Source: an uncultured Oscillospiraceae bacterium (lineage in GTDB: Bacteria; Bacillota; Clostridia; Oscillospirales; Oscillospiraceae). Taken from it: a stretch of 23,266 nucleotides of DNA. How positions within the stretch are numbered: the first letter of the stretch is position 1; each line of letters opens with the position of its first letter. Positions 7,538-15,631 of this stretch are shown here, in pieces. The translations under genes and the position numbers were made by a program. The notes below the pieces were generated by a model. It saw nothing but the letters and a program-made list of their open reading frames with translations. It was not told the DNA's origin and ran no database searches. Location: the NCBI GenBank assembly GCA_910587505.1, contig CAJULD010000046.1, positions 1-23,266 of the forward strand, written 5' to 3'.

Positions 7538-8206
7538 ATGGTGAAGCTTTGGGAACTGCTGGAGATCCGGCCGGGGGTAACGGCGCTGGCTGGCGGCGGC
7601 GGCAAGACGGCCATGATGCTTGCTCTTGCCCGGCAGCTTGTGGAAAAAGGTACCGTGATCTGCTGTACCACCACCCGCATCCTGCCGCCGCCGGATATGC
7701 CCCTGCTGACCGGCGGAAAGGACGTTCCGGCGGCGCTGGCGGTCTGCCGCTGCATCTGTCTGGCAGTACCGGCGGAGGGCGGCAAACTGGCCGCCCCGGC
7801 GCAGCCCATGGAAGAGCTGGCGCGTCTGGCGGACTACGTGCTGGTGGAGGCAGACGGTTCCCGCGGACTGCCCGTCAAGGCCCATCTGGCCCATGAACCG
7901 GTGATTCCGGCCGCTGCGGGGCAGACGGTCCTCCTGATCGGGGCCTCCGGCTTTGGCCGCCCCGTCCGGGAGGCCGTCCACCGCTGGGAGCAGTTCTGCC
8001 GCCTGACCGGCGCGTCTCCCGGGGAGCCGGTGACGGCGGAGAGCGTTTCCCGGCTGCTGGCCGCGGAAGCGCCGGGCGATAAGATTTTTGTCAACCAGAC
8101 GGAAGCGCCCGCCCTGTGGACTGCCGCCCGCCGTCTGGCGGAGCTGTCGCCCCGGCCTGTTTACGCCGGGTCGCTGAAGGAGGGAAACTGGACATGCTTG
8201 TCATGA
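7538..8206 (+). CDS. yqeC: Selenium-dependent hydroxylase accessory protein YqeC
   Basis: The start is the ATG at 7538, five bases after AAGGAGGG; 222 residues. The N-terminus carries a P-loop (TALAGGGGKTAMM, ~15-27), followed by TTTRILPP and, later, YVLVEADGSRGLPVKAH, which are typical of the YqeC family. The protein is cytoplasmic. YqeC is known from comparative genomics to co-occur with YqeB and SelD in bacteria with selenium-dependent molybdenum hydroxylases (xanthine dehydrogenase type). Its exact reaction is not established. It is first in an operon and its 3' end overlaps yqeB by 13 bases, implying translational coupling. Identification rests on the P-loop, the VEADGSR motif and the neighbours. 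Confidence 0.88.
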   Translation: MVKLWELLEIRPGVTALAGGGGKTAMMLALARQLVEKGTVICCTTTRILPPPDMPLLTGGKDVPAALAVCRCICLAVPAEGGKLAAPAQPMEELARLADYVLVEADGSRGLPVKAHLAHEPVIPAAAGQTVLLIGASGFGRPVREAVHRWEQFCRLTGASPGEPVTAESVSRLLAAEAPGDKIFVNQTEAPALWTAARRLAELSPRPVYAGSLKEGNWTCLS

Positions 8207-9006
8207 TACGGGGTGGCGGCGACCTGGCAACCGGGGTTGCCCTGCGGCTGTACCGCAGCGGGATGCAGGTGGTGATCTGTGAAATCGCCGCGCCCACCTC
8301 CATTCGCCGCACGGTGTGTTTTTCCGAGGCGGTGCGGTTGGGCGAGGCGTCCGTGGAGGGGGTGTCCGCCCGCCGGGCGGAACCGGAGGAGGTTCCCCTG
8401 CTGCTGGAGGAGGGCGTCATCCCGGTCCTCGTCGATCCGGAGGCGCAGTGCGTCCGCATGTGGAAGCCGGACGTGGTGGTGGACGCCATTCTGGCCAAGC
8501 GGAATCTGGGCACCCGCCGGGACATGGCCCCTGTAGTGGTTGCCGCCGGGCCCGGCTTTACCGCCGGCGTGGACTGCCACGCCGTGGTGGAGACCATGCG
8601 GGGACACTATCTGGGGCGGGTCATCTATGCCGGCTCCGCGCTGCCCAATACCAGCATTCCGGGGCTGATTGGCGGTCATGCCGGCGAGCGGGTGCTCCGC
8701 GCTCCGGCGGACGGCTTTTTTCAGGGGGCAAAGCAGATCGGGGAGCAGGTCCGGGCGGGGGACGTGGCCGGTTACGTGGCCGGCGTTCCTGTGGTGTGCA
8801 CGATTGACGGCGTGCTACGGGGCCTGCTGGCCGACGGTACAGCCGTTACCAGGGGAATGAAGAGCGGGGACGTGGATCCCCGGTGCGAGCCGGGGCACTG
8901 CCTGTGGGCTTCCGACAAGGCGCTGGCCGTCGGCGGAGGCGTGCTGGAGGCAATTCTCCATCTGACCTCGCAGATGAAGCAGAAGGAGAATGCGGATGGA
9001 AAGTGA
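8194..9006 (+). CDS. yqeB: Selenium-dependent molybdenum hydroxylase maturation protein YqeB (EF2563 family)
   Basis: The start is the ATG at 8194 (MLVMIRGGGDLATGVALRLY) with AAGGAGGG at 8177-8184; 270 residues, normal for the family. An ATG at 8203 overlapping the yqeC stop as ATGA is an alternative, but the longer N-terminus matches the family better. The N-terminal GGGDLATG is a Rossmann-type nucleotide-binding loop. Further on, VVAAGPGFTAG (~113-123) and PGLIGGHAGERVLRAPADG (~156-174) are present, and the C-terminus has GHCLWASDKALAVGGGVLEA. YqeB is thought to act in installing labile selenium in molybdenum hydroxylases; the chemistry is not proven. Its 3' end overlaps the start of selD by 11 bases. 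Confidence 0.9.
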   Translation: MLVMIRGGGDLATGVALRLYRSGMQVVICEIAAPTSIRRTVCFSEAVRLGEASVEGVSARRAEPEEVPLLLEEGVIPVLVDPEAQCVRMWKPDVVVDAILAKRNLGTRRDMAPVVVAAGPGFTAGVDCHAVVETMRGHYLGRVIYAGSALPNTSIPGLIGGHAGERVLRAPADGFFQGAKQIGEQVRAGDVAGYVAGVPVVCTIDGVLRGLLADGTAVTRGMKSGDVDPRCEPGHCLWASDKALAVGGGVLEAILHLTSQMKQKENADGK

Positions 9007-10033
9007 AGTGAAGCTGACAAAGCTGGCCTCCTGCGCCGGCTGCGGCGCGAAGGTGGGGGCCGGCGTTCTGGCCCGGCTGCTGAGCGGCCTGCCGGTCCGG
9101 CAGGACCCCAACCTTCTGGTGGGCTTTGACAAAAGCGACGACGCCGCCGTTTATCGGATTTCCGATGAGCTGGCCCTGGTGCAGACTGTGGATTTCTTTC
9201 CCCCGATTGCGGACGACCCCTATCTGTTCGGTCAGATTGCCGCCACCAACGCCCTCAGTGACATTTACGCTATGGGGGGCGAGCCGAAGCTGGCGCTGAA
9301 CCTGATGTGCGTCCCGAAGGAGATGCCCCGGCAGGCCGTTCACCAGATGCTTCAGGGCGGCTATGACAAGGTGTATGAGGCCGGTTGTCTCATTGCCGGC
9401 GGCCACAGCATTTTTGATGAAGAGCCCAAATATGGTCTTGCCGTTACCGGCTTTGTCCACCCGGACCGCATTCTGACCAACAGCGGCGCAAAACCGGGGG
9501 ATGTGCTGCTGCTGACCAAGCCGCTGGGGGTGGGGATTCTGACCACCGCCCACAGGGGCGAGATGGCCTCCCCGGAGGGAATGGAGCTGGCCTGCCGCCT
9601 GATGACCACGCTGAACAGGGCGGCGCGGGATGTCATGGTGCAGTTCCCTGTGCATGCCTGCACGGACGTCACCGGCTTTTCCCTGTTGGGACATCTGCTG
9701 GAAATGGCTCAGGGCAGCGGCGTCCGGGCTGTGGTTCACGTGGACGGCGTGGACATCATCCCGGAGGCGGCGGAGCTGGCGAAGCTGGGGCTCCTGCCGG
9801 AGGGGATGTACCGCAACCGGACCTTTGCCGGGCCCTTTGTGGATGTGGGAACCACGCCGCTGCATTTGCAGGATGTTCTCTTCGATCCCCAGACTGCCGG
9901 AGGGCTGCTGATTGCGGCGGACCCCTCCGCGGCGGCGGAGCTGCTGGCGGCGCTGGAGGGCTGCGTCCCCAGCGCCCGGAGGATCGGAGAGATTGCCGGC
10001 TATCCGGGCGGCGCAAGAATTCTGCTGCGATAG
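8996..10033 (+). CDS. selD: Selenide, water dikinase (selenophosphate synthetase)
   Basis: SelD makes selenophosphate from selenide and ATP. Of the two in-frame ATGs at 8990 and 8996, the second is seven bases after AAGGAG (8983-8988) and is preferred; 345 residues, full length. The N-terminal loop SCAGCGAKV holds Cys16 and Lys19, equivalent to E. coli Cys17 and Lys20, so this is a Cys form, not a selenocysteine form. Other family features are GFDKSDDAAVY, VQTVDFFPPIADDPYLFGQIAA.NALSDIYAMGG, AGGHSI and TDVTGFSLLGH, with FDPQTAGGLL near the C-terminus. Placement after yqeC-yqeB indicates selenophosphate supply for molybdenum hydroxylase selenylation. Whether the genome also makes selenoproteins (selA/selB) cannot be seen here. 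Confidence 0.96.
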   Translation: MESEVKLTKLASCAGCGAKVGAGVLARLLSGLPVRQDPNLLVGFDKSDDAAVYRISDELALVQTVDFFPPIADDPYLFGQIAATNALSDIYAMGGEPKLALNLMCVPKEMPRQAVHQMLQGGYDKVYEAGCLIAGGHSIFDEEPKYGLAVTGFVHPDRILTNSGAKPGDVLLLTKPLGVGILTTAHRGEMASPEGMELACRLMTTLNRAARDVMVQFPVHACTDVTGFSLLGHLLEMAQGSGVRAVVHVDGVDIIPEAAELAKLGLLPEGMYRNRTFAGPFVDVGTTPLHLQDVLFDPQTAGGLLIAADPSAAAELLAALEGCVPSARRIGEIAGYPGGARILLR

Positions 10034-10157
10034 AGAGGAGCCGGGGCTACCGGAACGGTTCGTGGACAGACGCAGAAGGGCGGCGGGCTCTGATGCGGGG
10101 CGGCCACAGAGCAGGCGCGCTGCGCTGTGTCAGTCATAACCCTGTCATCAGGGGATT

Positions 10158-10190
10158 CGCAGGGGGGCGATGCCTCCCTGCGTTTATTTT
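10158..10190 (+). terminator. Terminator of the yqeC-yqeB-selD operon
   Basis: A 10-bp stem with one wobble (10158-10167 and 10173-10182), CGATG loop and TTTATTTT tail, 125 bases after the selD stop. A smaller hairpin (10140-10153) lies just upstream. The 10034-10157 stretch holds no gene that I can support. Confidence 0.85.
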
Positions 10191-10197
10191 CTGCAAT

Positions 10198-10280
10198 TTT
10201 TTGTTTATACAAAAAGTTGACAGATGGTCCGCCGGGGTTTTATCGTATCTTTCATTAAGACAAAATTTTCCTGTTTTGTC
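10198..10280 (+). promoter_or_regulatory. Recombinase promoter flanked by two AT-rich inverted repeats
   Basis: A consensus TTGACA at 10217-10222 is followed after 18 bases by TATCGT (10241-10246), a plausible sigmaA promoter. Upstream is a 7-bp inverted repeat TTTTTGT/ACAAAAA (10198-10204, 10209-10215); downstream is GACAAAA/TTTTGTC (10259-10265, 10274-10280). The arms of the two repeats share an ACAAAA core. They could be operators for autoregulation or recombinase arm sites. Confidence 0.5.
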
Positions 10281-10305
10281 GAATTATGAAAGGGAGGTAT
10301 CCTCT

Positions 10306-11454
10306 ATGCCCCGAAAAACCATCCTGCCCAACATTGCCTATGATACCCAGCGCCGCACCTATTACGTGACCATCCGCCGTCCGGCGCCGGACGGTACAAC
10401 CCGCCGGACGGTTCAGTGCTACCCCACCATGGAGCTTGCCATTCAGGCGCTGGACCGGCGGGGCGGAGAAGATCTTCTGGCCCAGGGGGAGGCGCTGGAG
10501 AAGCTGACGCTGGGTCAGTGGCTGAGCTACTGGCTGGAGCAGATCATCAAGCCCACCCGCGCTGCCAGCACCGCCCACGGCTATACCATGATTATCCGCA
10601 ACCATGTGGCGCCGGGACTGGGGGCCATCCCGCTGGCCAGGCTGACGGCTCCCCAGGTTCAGCTCTACCTCAACCGGATGCAGGCCCAGGGCCTGTGCGC
10701 CAACACCGTGCGCAAGCATTACATGCTGCTGCACAACGCGCTGGAGCATGCCCGGCGGCAGGAGCTGGTGATGCGCAACGTGACCGAATACGTAACGCCG
10801 CCCTCCGCAAGCGATCCCACCCACCATTTTTACGACTCGGAAACCATGGCGCGGCTGTTTGAGATTCTGGCGGGCACCTCCATGGAGCCGGTGGTCAAGC
10901 TGGCGGGCTATCTGGGCCTGCGGCGGGCGGAGATCTGCGGGCTGAAGTGGAACCACGTGGACCGGGAACAGAAGATCATCACCATTGCCGAGGCGCGGAC
11001 CACTGTCAATGGCCGGCCGGTGAACAAATCAACCAAAAACCGCTCCTCCATCCGCCGCCTGGGGTACGCGGGGCTGTCCGACATGGAGGAGCTGATGGAG
11101 CGGCTGTGGCGGCAGAGGCAGGAGGAGATGGCGCTGCTGGGGGAGCGCTATCTGGACAAGGGATATGTGATCTGCCACGACGGCGGGCGGCCCTACCAGG
11201 CGGACTATCTCAGCAACCGCCTTCAGCGGGTGCTGAGCAGGACGGAGCTGCCCTATGTCACCCTCCACGGGCTGCGCCACAGCTTTGCCAGTATTGCCAA
11301 CAGCAGGAACGTTCCCCTTTTTGGCATCAGCCGCGCCCTGGGACACAGTACGACCAGCACGACCAGCCGCATCTATATGCACCTTTTCGACGACACGCAC
11401 CTGTCAGTGGTACAGGCAGTGGGCGAAGCGGTAGGCGGCAGCGGCCCGAAATAA
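10306..11454 (+). CDS. Tyrosine-type site-specific recombinase (phage/ICE integrase family)
   Basis: The start is the ATG at 10306 after GGGAGG; 382 residues. The N-terminus (~1-60) looks like a small beta-type arm-binding domain (TYYVTIRRPAPDGTTRR). Residues ~65-170 form a SAM-like core-binding domain (LGQWLSYWLEQ, NTVRKHYMLLHNALEHARRQELV). The catalytic domain has all expected residues: Arg206 in GLRRAEICGL, Lys244 in NKSTKNRSS, His321 and Arg324 in HGLRHSF, His347 in LGHSTTSTTS and the nucleophile Tyr357 in SRIYMHL. It is therefore predicted active. No excisionase, relaxase or phage gene is adjacent, and no tRNA attachment site is visible. It could be a remnant of an integrated element or the enzyme for a local DNA rearrangement. 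Confidence 0.93.
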   Translation: MPRKTILPNIAYDTQRRTYYVTIRRPAPDGTTRRTVQCYPTMELAIQALDRRGGEDLLAQGEALEKLTLGQWLSYWLEQIIKPTRAASTAHGYTMIIRNHVAPGLGAIPLARLTAPQVQLYLNRMQAQGLCANTVRKHYMLLHNALEHARRQELVMRNVTEYVTPPSASDPTHHFYDSETMARLFEILAGTSMEPVVKLAGYLGLRRAEICGLKWNHVDREQKIITIAEARTTVNGRPVNKSTKNRSSIRRLGYAGLSDMEELMERLWRQRQEEMALLGERYLDKGYVICHDGGRPYQADYLSNRLQRVLSRTELPYVTLHGLRHSFASIANSRNVPLFGISRALGHSTTSTTSRIYMHLFDDTHLSVVQAVGEAVGGSGPK

Positions 11455-11456
11455 CC

Positions 11457-11497
11457 AACCGGGAGCCCCGGCTGCAAAGCAGCCGGGGCTCCCGGTT
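11457..11497. terminator. Bidirectional terminator between integrase and rubredoxin genes
   Basis: A perfect 19-bp stem (11457-11475 with 11479-11497) and AAA loop, only 2 bases after the integrase stop and 11 bases from the end of the convergent rubredoxin gene. T-tracts are weak on both sides, but stem strength and position fit a shared terminator. Confidence 0.8.
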
Positions 11498-11508
11498 CTT
11501 CCTGCGGA

Positions 11509-11664
11509 TCAGGCGGCGGAGAACTGATCCTTACCCACGCCGCACAGGGGGCACTCGAAATCTTCGGGAAGGTCCTCCCACCTGGTACCGGGCGCGATGC
11601 CATGATCGGGATCACCCAGGGCCTCGTCGTACTCGTAGCCGCAGACGTCGCAAACGTATTTCAT
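11509..11664 (-). CDS. Rubredoxin
   Basis: A small cytoplasmic iron-sulfur electron carrier. The start is the ATG at 11664 (MKYVCDVCGYEYDEALGD), nine bases after GAAAGGAG; an upstream in-frame ATG lacks a ribosome site. It has 51 residues, the usual rubredoxin size. The single Fe is bound by CxxCGY (residues 5-8) and CPLCGVGKDQF near the C-terminus, and the usual PGTRWEDLPEDFECPLC stretch is intact. Rubredoxin in anaerobes typically feeds electrons to oxygen- or peroxide-detoxifying enzymes, none of which is visible here. It appears monocistronic: the upstream ABC operon ends 345 bases away. Confidence 0.96.
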   Translation of the reverse strand: MKYVCDVCGYEYDEALGDPDHGIAPGTRWEDLPEDFECPLCGVGKDQFSAA

Positions 11665-11699
11665 GTTGATTGCTCCTTTCATAAAGACATATCGGGCAT

Positions 11700-11705
11700 A
11701 GTATA
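11700..11705 (-). promoter_or_regulatory. Probable -10 element of the rubredoxin gene
   Basis: TATACT on the minus strand, 36 bases upstream of the rubredoxin ATG. No convincing -35 hexamer is present at the right distance, so this is a tentative assignment. Confidence 0.35.
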
Positions 11706-11843
11706 CCCCATATTTCACCGGCAGACTATTGCAATTCCCACAAAACAGAAAATATGGGCAGGGCGGCTGAAAAAAGCAACGGCATCCCGGGAGGCAAAAT
11801 TTTATAACAGGCTTCAGAATTCATGACAAAAAAGGAGGGGAGG

Positions 11844-11923
11844 ACAAAGCGTGCAGGGCAAGGCGGAGGACGCAGGCGGGCTGACGCCCGCCAAAGACGC
11901 CAACGCGGCCATGCGCACTTTGT
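11844..11923. repeat. Long imperfect palindrome in the 345-base intergenic gap
   Basis: The gap 11665-12009 contains no gene I can support. Within it, ACAAAG (11844-11849) pairs with CTTTGT (11918-11923), and GGCGGGC (11875-11881) pairs with GCCCGCC (11886-11892) around a TGAC loop; the sequence between is partly complementary too (GTGCA with TGCGC, GGGC with GGCC). The whole 80 bases could fold into one long imperfect hairpin, like a dispersed REP or MITE-type element. An AT hairpin (11965-11988) lies between it and the end of the ABC operon. Confidence 0.5.
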
Positions 11924-12009
11924 ACCCCTGAGCTTTTGCCAGGATTTCTGATGATTGCTATAAGTTCTTTTTGTTTCGGAAAAAAGAATGCTTACCGTCC
12001 CGCAGCCCC

Positions 12010-13902
12010 TCAGCTCAGCTCCGCCTGGCCGGTGTACAGCTGATAGTACTTGCCTCTCTGGGCAATCAGATCGTCGTGGTCGCCCCGCTCGATGATCTCG
12101 CCCTGCTCCAGGACCATGATGGCGCGGGAGTTGCGGACGGTGGACAACCGGTGGGCGATGACAAACACGGTCCGCTCTGCCATCAGCTGATCCATGCCCC
12201 GCTCGATGAGCTTTTCCGTCCGGGTGTCGATGGAGCTGGTGGCCTCGTCCAGAATCAGCACCGGCGGGTCCGCCACGGCGGCGCGGGCAATGGCCAGCAG
12301 CTGGCGCTCCCCCTGGCTGAGGCTGCCGCCGTCGCCGGTGATCCAGGTGTCGTAGCCTTTGGGCAGGTGACTGATAAAGGTGTCCGCGTTGGCCAGCTTC
12401 GCGGCGGCGCGGACCTCCCCGTCGGTAGCGTCCAGCTTGCCGTAGCGGATGTTGTCCGCGATGGTGCCGGTAAAGAGGTGGGTGTCCTGAAGCACGATGC
12501 CCAGGGAGCGGCGGAGACTCTCCTTGCTGATGTCCCGCACGTCGATGCCGTCGTAGGTAATCAGGCCGCTTTCGATCTCGTAGAACCGGTTGATGAGGTT
12601 GGTAATGGTGGTCTTCCCTGCGCCGGTGGAGCCCACGAAGGCGATCTTCTGCCCCGGCTTGGCGTAGAGGGAGATGCCGTGGAGAATGGTTTTCTCCGGC
12701 ACATAGCGGAACACCACATCCTGAAAGCGCACGTCGCCCCGGAGGGGCACCAGCTCGCCGTCCGGCTTCTTCCAGGCCCAGCCGTCGCTGCGGCCCGCCG
12801 CCTCCGTCAGGGAACCGTCGGCGGCGCGGGTGACGTGGACCAGGGTGGTCCTGCCTTCGTCTACCTCCGGAGCGGTCTCCATCACCTCGAACACCCGCTC
12901 CGCGCCGGCAATGGCGGCCAGAATGTTGTTTACCTGCTGACTGACCTGACTGATGGGCTGGCTCACCTGACGGGTATACTGAAGGTATACTACCAGGGAG
13001 CCCAGGTCCAGGCCGAAGGCGATGGACAGCAGCGCGCCCACACAGCAGGTCAGGGCGTAGTTGATGTGGCTGATATTGCCCATGGCGGGCATCATGGCTC
13101 CGGCAAAGGACTGGGCGCTGGTGGCGCTGCGGCGGTAGCGCTCGTTGCGCTCCTGGAAGCCCGCCCTGGCTTTCGCCTCGTGGTTGAAGACCTTGATGAC
13201 CTTCTGACCCTCGATCATCTCCTCGATATAGCCGTTGACCTCGCCCAGGTCCTTCTGCTGGGCCATAAAGTACCGGCGGGACCGCTTGCCTACGGTCATG
13301 ATGACCACCAGCATCAGTCCCAGAGAGAACACCGTCACCAGGAACAGCAGCGGGCTGAGATAGAGCATCACGGCCACCACGCCCACAAAGGTCAGCACCC
13401 CGGAGACCAGGGAGACCATGCCGTTTTGCAGGATCTCATTGAGGGTGTCGATGTCGTTGGTGTAGCGGCTCATCAGCTCGCCGTGGGTGTGGGTGTCAAA
13501 GTAGCTCAGGGGCAGGTCCTGCATTTTGGCGAACAGGTCCCGGCGGATGGCGTGGGTGGCCTTCTGGGCTACGTGGACCATGATGCGGGAGTAGGTGTAG
13601 CTGAGCACCGCCGCACAGATATAGACGCAGGCCATAAACACCAGGGTCCGGGCCAGCCGGGGGTAGTCCCCGGGGACGATGCAGTCGTCGATCAGGGGTC
13701 GGAGCATATAGGAACCGCCGATGGAGCAGACCGTATTCAGCACCAGGCACACTGCCACCAGAAGCAGCAGCCACTTCGACCGTCCGATATAGCCCATGAG
13801 GGTACCGATGGTCCTGCGGGCATCCCTGGGCTTCTGGAAGCCCCCTCTGGGACCGCCGTGGCCTCCAGGCCCATGAGGCCCTCTTCTTCTTGTCTCAGCC
13901 AT
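12010..13902 (-). CDS. ABC exporter half-transporter, canonical NBD subunit
   Basis: A 630-residue exporter with an N-terminal Gly/Arg-rich cytoplasmic leader (~1-28), a six-helix membrane domain (~40-330) and an ATPase domain (~385-625). Walker A is GSTGAGKTT (~420), the signature LSQGERQLLAIARA (~525), Walker B LILDEATSSID with catalytic Glu, and the switch is VIAHRLSTV with His. A predicted extended loop (~355-385, RAADGSLTEAAGRSDGW) precedes the ATPase domain. The start codon overlaps the upstream ABC gene by 8 bases with AGGAGG about ten bases before it. With its partner it should form a heterodimeric exporter of the BmrCD/TM287-288 type. The substrate is unknown; drug or peptide/lipid export is an inference from the family and the MarR neighbour. 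Confidence 0.93.
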   Translation of the reverse strand: MAETRRRGPHGPGGHGGPRGGFQKPRDARRTIGTLMGYIGRSKWLLLLVAVCLVLNTVCSIGGSYMLRPLIDDCIVPGDYPRLARTLVFMACVYICAAVLSYTYSRIMVHVAQKATHAIRRDLFAKMQDLPLSYFDTHTHGELMSRYTNDIDTLNEILQNGMVSLVSGVLTFVGVVAVMLYLSPLLFLVTVFSLGLMLVVIMTVGKRSRRYFMAQQKDLGEVNGYIEEMIEGQKVIKVFNHEAKARAGFQERNERYRRSATSAQSFAGAMMPAMGNISHINYALTCCVGALLSIAFGLDLGSLVVYLQYTRQVSQPISQVSQQVNNILAAIAGAERVFEVMETAPEVDEGRTTLVHVTRAADGSLTEAAGRSDGWAWKKPDGELVPLRGDVRFQDVVFRYVPEKTILHGISLYAKPGQKIAFVGSTGAGKTTITNLINRFYEIESGLITYDGIDVRDISKESLRRSLGIVLQDTHLFTGTIADNIRYGKLDATDGEVRAAAKLANADTFISHLPKGYDTWITGDGGSLSQGERQLLAIARAAVADPPVLILDEATSSIDTRTEKLIERGMDQLMAERTVFVIAHRLSTVRNSRAIMVLEQGEIIERGDHDDLIAQRGKYYQLYTGQAELS

Positions 13903-15631
13903 CGATGCTCGCCCCCTCCTGCTGGGACTGGTAGACGTCCCTGTAAATTTCGCTGCTTTCCATCAGCTGCTCATGGGTTCCCACATCCGCGATCCTGCCG
14001 TCGTCCATCACCACGATCAGGTCCGCGTCCATGACGGAGATGATCCGCTGGGCGATGATGATCCTGGTGGTGTCCGGCAGCCGGGTCCGGAAGGCCGCAC
14101 GGATCTTTGCGTCGGTGGCGGTGTCCACCGCGCTGGTGCTGTCGTCCAGGATCAGCACTTTGGGCTTTTTCAGAAGAGCGCGGGCGATGCACAGCCGCTG
14201 CTTCTGGCCGCCGGAGACGTTCACGCCCCCCTGACCCAGGTCGGTGTCGTAGCCGTCGGGCATCCTGTGGATGAACCCGGCGGCGTAGGCGGCCTCGCAG
14301 GCGGCCTCGATGTCCGCATCGGAGGCGTTCTCATTGCCCCACAGCAGATTTTCCCGGATGGTGCCGGAAAACAGCGTATTCTTTTGCAGGACCATGCTTA
14401 CCGCGTCCCGCAGATGCTCCATGGTGTAGTCCTGCACTGGCCGGCCGCCCACCCGGACCGTGCCCTCCTGGGCCTCGTAGAGCCGGGGGATGAGCTGTAC
14501 CAGGGTGGACTTGGCGGAACCGGTGCCGCCGATGATCCCCACGGTCATGCCGCTCTTGATGTGGAGGTCGATGTCCCGGAGGTTCCACTTCTCCGAGCTG
14601 TCGTTGTACTTGAAGGATACGTGGTCGAAGTCCACGGAGCCGTCAGCCACCGTAAGGCCGGGGGAAGCGGAGGCGTCCGCGATGTCCGGGATCTCGTCCA
14701 GCACCTCCGCCACGCGCCTGCCGCAGGCAATGGCACGGGTGAGCATCATCATAATCATGGAGACCATCATCAGGCTCATGAGGACCTGGGTGATGTAGGT
14801 GAAGAAAGTGGACAGCAGGGCCACGTCCAGCTCTCCGGCCTGCACCAGAGGCGTGCCGTACCACATGACGGCGATGATGGCGCCGTAGGTGATGAGCATC
14901 ATAACAGGCATGTTCATCACCACGAAGCCGAAGGCCCGCTCGGCGGTGCCGCGCAGAGCATCGTTGCGCTTTTTGAACTTCTCCTTCTCATAGTCCTCCC
15001 GGACGAAGGATTTGACCACCCGGATGCCGGAAAGGTTTTCCTGCACCGCCAGGTTCACGTCGTCGGTGCGCTCCTGAAAGGCGCTGAACATGGGGCTGAC
15101 ATGACGGATAATCAGAAGAATCAGCACCAGCAGCAGGGGCAGGACCACTAGGAATATCCGGCTAAGCTTCAGGCTGATGGAAATGGCCAGCACCAGGGCG
15201 GAAACCAGCATCACCGGGGCCCGGACCAGCAGCCGCATGCTCATCATCAGGGACATTTGCAGCATATTGCAGTCATTGGTCAGACGGGTGACCAGCGAGG
15301 CGGTGGAGAACTTCTCAATGTTGCGGAAGGAGAACTCCTGAATATGGTCATACTGGGCCTGACGCAGGTTGGCGCCGAAGCCCTGGCCCGCCCGGGAGGA
15401 CAGAAAGGCGGAGCCAATGCCCAAAGACATGGAGATCAGCGCCATGGCAACCATCAGCGCCCCCCGAACCAGAATATAGCGGGTATCGCCGGCGGGAATG
15501 CCGGTGCCCACGATATCCGCCATGACCAGAGGGAGCAGCAGCTCGAACACCGCCTCGCTGGCGGAGCAGAGCACGCCCAGGAGGATCCACTTCCGGTAGC
15601 CCCTGGTATATGGCCAGAGTTTTTTCATCAT
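13895..15631 (-). CDS. ABC exporter half-transporter, degenerate NBD subunit
   Basis: 578 residues: a six-helix membrane domain (~15-300) and an ATPase domain (~335-575). Walker A is GGTGSAKST (~364), the signature VSGGQKQRLCIARALL is canonical, but Walker B is LILDDSTSAVD, with Asp in place of the catalytic Glu, and the switch histidine is replaced by Gln in IIIAQRI. These are typical of the noncatalytic half in asymmetric heterodimeric exporters. The other half (12010-13902) has Glu and His, so one full hydrolytic site is expected. The start ATG at 15631 overlaps the marR stop (TGATGA), giving tight coupling. Role: ATP-driven export from the cytoplasm or inner leaflet; the substrate is not predictable. 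Confidence 0.93.
   Translation of the reverse strand: MMKKLWPYTRGYRKWILLGVLCSASEAVFELLLPLVMADIVGTGIPAGDTRYILVRGALMVAMALISMSLGIGSAFLSSRAGQGFGANLRQAQYDHIQEFSFRNIEKFSTASLVTRLTNDCNMLQMSLMMSMRLLVRAPVMLVSALVLAISISLKLSRIFLVVLPLLLVLILLIIRHVSPMFSAFQERTDDVNLAVQENLSGIRVVKSFVREDYEKEKFKKRNDALRGTAERAFGFVVMNMPVMMLITYGAIIAVMWYGTPLVQAGELDVALLSTFFTYITQVLMSLMMVSMIMMMLTRAIACGRRVAEVLDEIPDIADASASPGLTVADGSVDFDHVSFKYNDSSEKWNLRDIDLHIKSGMTVGIIGGTGSAKSTLVQLIPRLYEAQEGTVRVGGRPVQDYTMEHLRDAVSMVLQKNTLFSGTIRENLLWGNENASDADIEAACEAAYAAGFIHRMPDGYDTDLGQGGVNVSGGQKQRLCIARALLKKPKVLILDDSTSAVDTATDAKIRAAFRTRLPDTTRIIIAQRIISVMDADLIVVMDDGRIADVGTHEQLMESSEIYRDVYQSQQEGASIDG

Noticed and set aside
8846..9865. 339-residue open frame on the minus strand
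   Set aside because: Antisense to selD, whose identity is certain.
10034..10157. Possible tRNA (for example tRNA-Sec or an integrase attachment tRNA) after selD
   Set aside because: I could not fold a cloverleaf with a T-arm and acceptor stem; only small hairpins are present.
11602..11826. 74-residue open frame on the plus strand across the rubredoxin promoter
   Set aside because: No ribosome site, overlaps rubredoxin antisense, and shows no recognisable motif.
11971..14034. 687-residue open frame on the plus strand
   Set aside because: It is the antisense of the ABC transporter genes, with His/Gly/Val-rich composition typical of a GC-rich shadow frame and no ribosome site.
13973..15151. 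392-residue open frame on the plus strand
   Set aside because: Antisense to the ABC exporter half with complete ATPase motifs.
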